The translations under genes were made by a program, and so were the position numbers. Below the pieces are notes generated by a model. That model had not been told where the DNA came from, searched no databases, and saw nothing but the letters and a program-made list of their open reading frames with translations. Positions 61,608 to 64,000 of a DNA stretch of 64,000 bases are shown piece by piece. Position 1 is the first letter of the stretch. The number at the start of each line of letters is the position of its first letter. The DNA lies in contig CAJTOR010000017.1 of the NCBI GenBank assembly GCA_910577675.1, positions 11,824 to 75,823 on the forward strand. Reading direction: 5' to 3'. Source of the stretch: an uncultured Lachnospiraceae bacterium (GTDB lineage: Bacteria > Bacillota > Clostridia > Lachnospirales > Lachnospiraceae).

Positions 61608-62849
61608 ATGACTTATACCGCAGGTGAACTAGCAAAAAAATTAGGTGTTTCCGCCCGCACTGTCCGCTTTTATGACGAAAAAAACCTACTGTCCCCGCAG
61701 AGCTATTCCGAAGCAGGATATCGCTTGTACGACGACGGGAGTGCCGAGAGGCTCCAGAAAATCCTGATGTTGCGCTTTATGGATTTTTCCATTGAGCAGA
61801 TCGAAAAGATTATGCATCAAAACGACTTTAATGTAAAAGAATCCCTAAACGAGCAGGAACGCCTTCTGCTCGCAAAAAAACAACATATCGAACAGATTCT
61901 TTGTGCGGTGCAAAAGACGAAATCCATTCTTGCAGCAAAATCGGATAATACATGCGGCGTTCAAAAAAACGAGGGCGAAAACGAAGATGATTTCTGGAAA
62001 AATATGCGCCATATCGTTGACATTACACGGAAACGGGAATATGTAATCGCACAGTACGAACAGGACGACAACCTGCAAAAACGCATCTCCATCCACGATT
62101 ATTCCACATCCTCTGTAGGTTTCTATCAGTGGATGCTTGAGAAAATTAACCTCGCACCAAATATGAAAATCCTTGATATCGGCTGCGGCAACGCCGCTTT
62201 CTGGCTAAGTATTGCCCATCTGCTGCCGGAAAATCTTGAAATCCACCTTGTCGATTATTCATCGGGAATGCTTTCCAGCGCCCAAAGAAACATGCAGGAA
62301 ATAAATGCTCAATTCCCTGAAAAAAATTTGCACTACATCCTTGACCGGCGCGATGCCGCGGACTTCTCCTACCCGGTTTCAGACTTTGACCGAGTTATGG
62401 CAAACCATCTGCTGTTCCATCTAAACAGTGAGGCGCGCTTTGCACTCTACCAGAAAATCAGCTCACTCTTAAAAGAGGGGGGACTCTTTACTTGCAGCCT
62501 GATAGGGCAAAAGCATCTGTTTGAACTTCACGAACTGCTGCGGGAACACTACCCGCAAATAAAAATACCATCCAACTCCTTTGATATTTTGCTGGAAAAC
62601 GCTCACCTGGAACTGGATCATTATTTTAAGGTTCTCGAAACCGACGAGCAAAAAAATGACCTGCTCGTACCGGACGAGCAGGCTGTCCTTTTATATGTCA
62701 GTTCATATTCTGATGAAGCAAAAGATACTGTTATGGGGGACAGGGATCAATTTTTAAGCTATGTGCGCGAAAAAAAGAATGCGGACGGTTTTTTCTTTAT
62801 CCACAAATCGACCGGCATTGTAACCTGTGAGAAAAAGAAATCACCGTAA
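61608..62849 (+). CDS. MerR regulator fused to a SAM-dependent methyltransferase
   Basis: A 413-residue fusion. Residues 1-70 are a MerR winged helix (AGELAKKLGVSARTVRFYDE, SEAGYRLYDDGSAERLQKIL). A coiled coil (75-130) leads to a class I methyltransferase with motif I ILDIGCGNAAFWLSIAHL, motif II EIHLVDYSSGML, and DFDRVMANHLLFHL. Such MerR-methyltransferase fusions occur in Firmicutes and may both sense and modify a toxic ligand. The start follows CAAGGAGG; a leader of about 110 nt from the MerR promoter contains a CCAGATA/TATCTGG stem. Ligand unknown. Confidence 0.88.
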   Translation: MTYTAGELAKKLGVSARTVRFYDEKNLLSPQSYSEAGYRLYDDGSAERLQKILMLRFMDFSIEQIEKIMHQNDFNVKESLNEQERLLLAKKQHIEQILCAVQKTKSILAAKSDNTCGVQKNEGENEDDFWKNMRHIVDITRKREYVIAQYEQDDNLQKRISIHDYSTSSVGFYQWMLEKINLAPNMKILDIGCGNAAFWLSIAHLLPENLEIHLVDYSSGMLSSAQRNMQEINAQFPEKNLHYILDRRDAADFSYPVSDFDRVMANHLLFHLNSEARFALYQKISSLLKEGGLFTCSLIGQKHLFELHELLREHYPQIKIPSNSFDILLENAHLELDHYFKVLETDEQKNDLLVPDEQAVLLYVSSYSDEAKDTVMGDRDQFLSYVREKKNADGFFFIHKSTGIVTCEKKKSP

Positions 62850-62879
62850 AATTATCTGATCTTTCTGCAAATGGGGATG

Positions 62880-63443
62880 TCAGGAAATATATGCAAATGC
62901 AATGCTATAGGCCAAAATGCACCACGGTTTTCCCAAAATAATTATTGTAGCAAATTTCTTCATCCCCATTTTAGTCAGCCCTGAAAAATAACAGAAAAAA
63001 TCGTCCGGAAAAAGCGGGAGCACCATCCCGAGGAAAAGCAGGACTGTGTAGGATTTGCTCTTTCCTGCCCATTCTGAATACTTCTCATATTTCTCCCTTG
63101 GAAAAATTCCCTGAACCAGGCTGATGCCATACTTTTTTGCCAGCGCGAAAGCAATTAGTGACCCGAGTGAAATCCCGATATAATTGCACCAGAAGCCCCC
63201 GACACTCCCGAAGAGCACCGCACCCACCACACAGCCCAAAAATCCGGGGAGCACAGGAATCACGACCTGCAGCGCCTGGATAAATACAAGGATGATTGGT
63301 CCAAATGCACCAAACTTACCGATATATTCCTGCAATGACTCGACGGAATGGAATTTCCCTCCCATATACGCCTTTAGCAGGAAAGCCGCCAGCAAAAGAC
63401 AAAAGAATACCAAAACCGATGTTGAAATTTTTTTAACACTCAT
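62880..63443 (-). CDS. TVP38/TMEM64 (VTT domain) membrane protein
   Basis: A 187-residue membrane protein. The VTT domain is seen as FGPIILVFIQALQVVIPVLP, GFLGCVVGAVLFGSVGGF and GISLGSLIAFALAKKYG. About five membrane segments are predicted. Related bacterial DedA/TVP38 proteins act in lipid transport. It is convergent with the MerR fusion gene, whose stop lies 30 nt away. The start follows GGAGGTGG. Confidence 0.88.
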   Translation of the reverse strand: MSVKKISTSVLVFFCLLLAAFLLKAYMGGKFHSVESLQEYIGKFGAFGPIILVFIQALQVVIPVLPGFLGCVVGAVLFGSVGGFWCNYIGISLGSLIAFALAKKYGISLVQGIFPREKYEKYSEWAGKSKSYTVLLFLGMVLPLFPDDFFCYFSGLTKMGMKKFATIIILGKPWCILAYSIAFAYIS

Positions 63444-63554
63444 ACTTCCACCTCCGTGACCTTAGTTTAACATAAAATACTTAAAATAATTTGAAAAACT
63501 GTTTAAGTTTCTCTGTCAATTTATGGATTCCATAATTTCCCGGAAAACATAAAA

Positions 63555-63603
63555 ATCCTGCCGTTATAAAAGAAACGAGAATGTTCTTTTATAATGACAG
63601 GAT
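63555..63603 (-). terminator. Terminator of the right-edge sigma-like gene
   Basis: On the - strand, ATCCTG and TTATAAAAGAA pair with TTCTTTTATAA and CAGGAT (63603-63555), followed by TTTTTATGTTTT. It lies just downstream of the stop at 63638. Confidence 0.65.
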
Positions 63604-63637
63604 AATATGGAATTCTCAATTATTCATCTATTATAAA

Positions 63638-64000
63638 TTAATTTTTCTTAAAAATCTTGATTTTATTTATTCGCTGTGTGATTGCACTCCGGGAACAGTT
63701 CCACAGCCTTGCGACATCGGCCTGCCGGTATCCGTCCACAATGAGCAGGGTCAGCAGTTCCAGATCGTCCTCCGGCAATTTGCAGAGCCGCCGGTACAGC
63801 AGTTCATCCTCCAGGGAGGACAGCCAGCCAAACCGCCGGGAATCCACATCGCCGGTGTCCCAGGTGCAGGACAGGGATTCAAATTTTCGGAACAGGCAGG
63901 ACTGCTCGCTCTCGTCCTCACACTGTTCGCTGGGAAGGGCCTGTACGCGGTTCTGATAGGTCCGCTGGCTGCAAAACCAGGTCCAGTCATATTCCTTCAT
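63638..64000 (-). CDS. Sigma-70 region 4-like helix-turn-helix protein, mobile-element type
   Basis: A 120-residue protein whose ATG is the last codon in the window, so a longer upstream part cannot be excluded. The C-terminal helix-turn-helix reads LEDELLYRRLCKLPEDDLEL and VDGYRQADVARLWNCSRSAI. Such sigma-like proteins are typical of integrative and conjugative elements. Its GC content is visibly higher than the flanking AT-rich DNA, so it probably marks the edge of an inserted element. Function in the element is likely regulatory. Confidence 0.65.
   Translation of the reverse strand: MKEYDWTWFCSQRTYQNRVQALPSEQCEDESEQSCLFRKFESLSCTWDTGDVDSRRFGWLSSLEDELLYRRLCKLPEDDLELLTLLIVDGYRQADVARLWNCSRSAITQRINKIKIFKKN

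Noticed and set aside
1..64000. CRISPR arrays, tRNA and rRNA genes, and common riboswitches.
   Set aside because: No regularly spaced direct repeats, cloverleaf-like sequences or rRNA signatures were seen on reading; a dedicated covariance-model scan was not possible.

Overview
This window looks like a chromosomal segment of a Gram-positive Clostridia, most likely a gut Lachnospiraceae. The evidence is strong AGGAGG ribosome binding sites, lipobox lipoproteins, a DnaD/DnaI-type primosome pair, a roughly 390-residue ribose-phosphate pyrophosphokinase, and a xylan locus with MalF/MalG-type permeases but no ATPase. No rRNA, tRNA or CRISPR array was seen. The genus assignment is an inference.

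Layout. 1-15.6 kb (- strand): a xylan and xylo-oligosaccharide locus. It holds a CBM-like/solute-binding fusion, two permease pairs, a second binding lipoprotein, a GH10 xylanase and the start of a GH3 glycosidase. An unusual trio sits inside it: an NHL/TPR protein, a Yip1-like membrane protein and a large DUF5696-like lipoprotein. 16.1-21.4 kb (+): housekeeping genes murC, dnaD, dnaI-like and prs, with a cluster of DnaA boxes between murC and dnaD. 21.6-23.3 kb: a chemoreceptor stub, then an ECF sigma/anti-sigma pair. 23.5-28.2 kb (-): the first DUF4132 giant protein and a helical partner. 28.4-34.9 kb: a class D beta-lactamase-like lipoprotein, a phosphodiesterase, an Rrf2 regulator, a cupin, and a divergent GH31/AraC pair.

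34.9-61.0 kb (-) is an accessory island. It has two more DUF4132 paralogues, a SWIM zinc-finger protein, a VWA protein and a DUF5682-like protein. Together these match the E. coli MolR(YehI)/YehM/YehP/YehQ set, but the partner MoxR ATPase (YehL) is absent from the window. Conflict-type genes are interleaved: a decayed AAA ATPase/AIPR abortive-infection module, an apparently intact AAA ATPase plus DUF4276 (TOPRIM-like) pair, an Imm5-like protein, a formylglycine-generating-enzyme-like protein, several acetyltransferases, an aminoglycoside-phosphotransferase-like protein, and the remains of a PIN toxin/antitoxin pair.

61.4-64 kb: a MerR regulator fused to a methyltransferase behind a textbook 19-bp-spacer promoter, a TVP38-family membrane protein, and a sigma-like helix-turn-helix protein of the type carried on integrative elements.

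The most interesting region is the island with three DUF4132 genes whose C-terminal halves are conserved and N-terminal halves diverge, plus the VWA/SWIM/DUF5682 set without MoxR and adjacent living and dead defence modules. The functions proposed for this set are inferences from family membership and gene neighbourhood.
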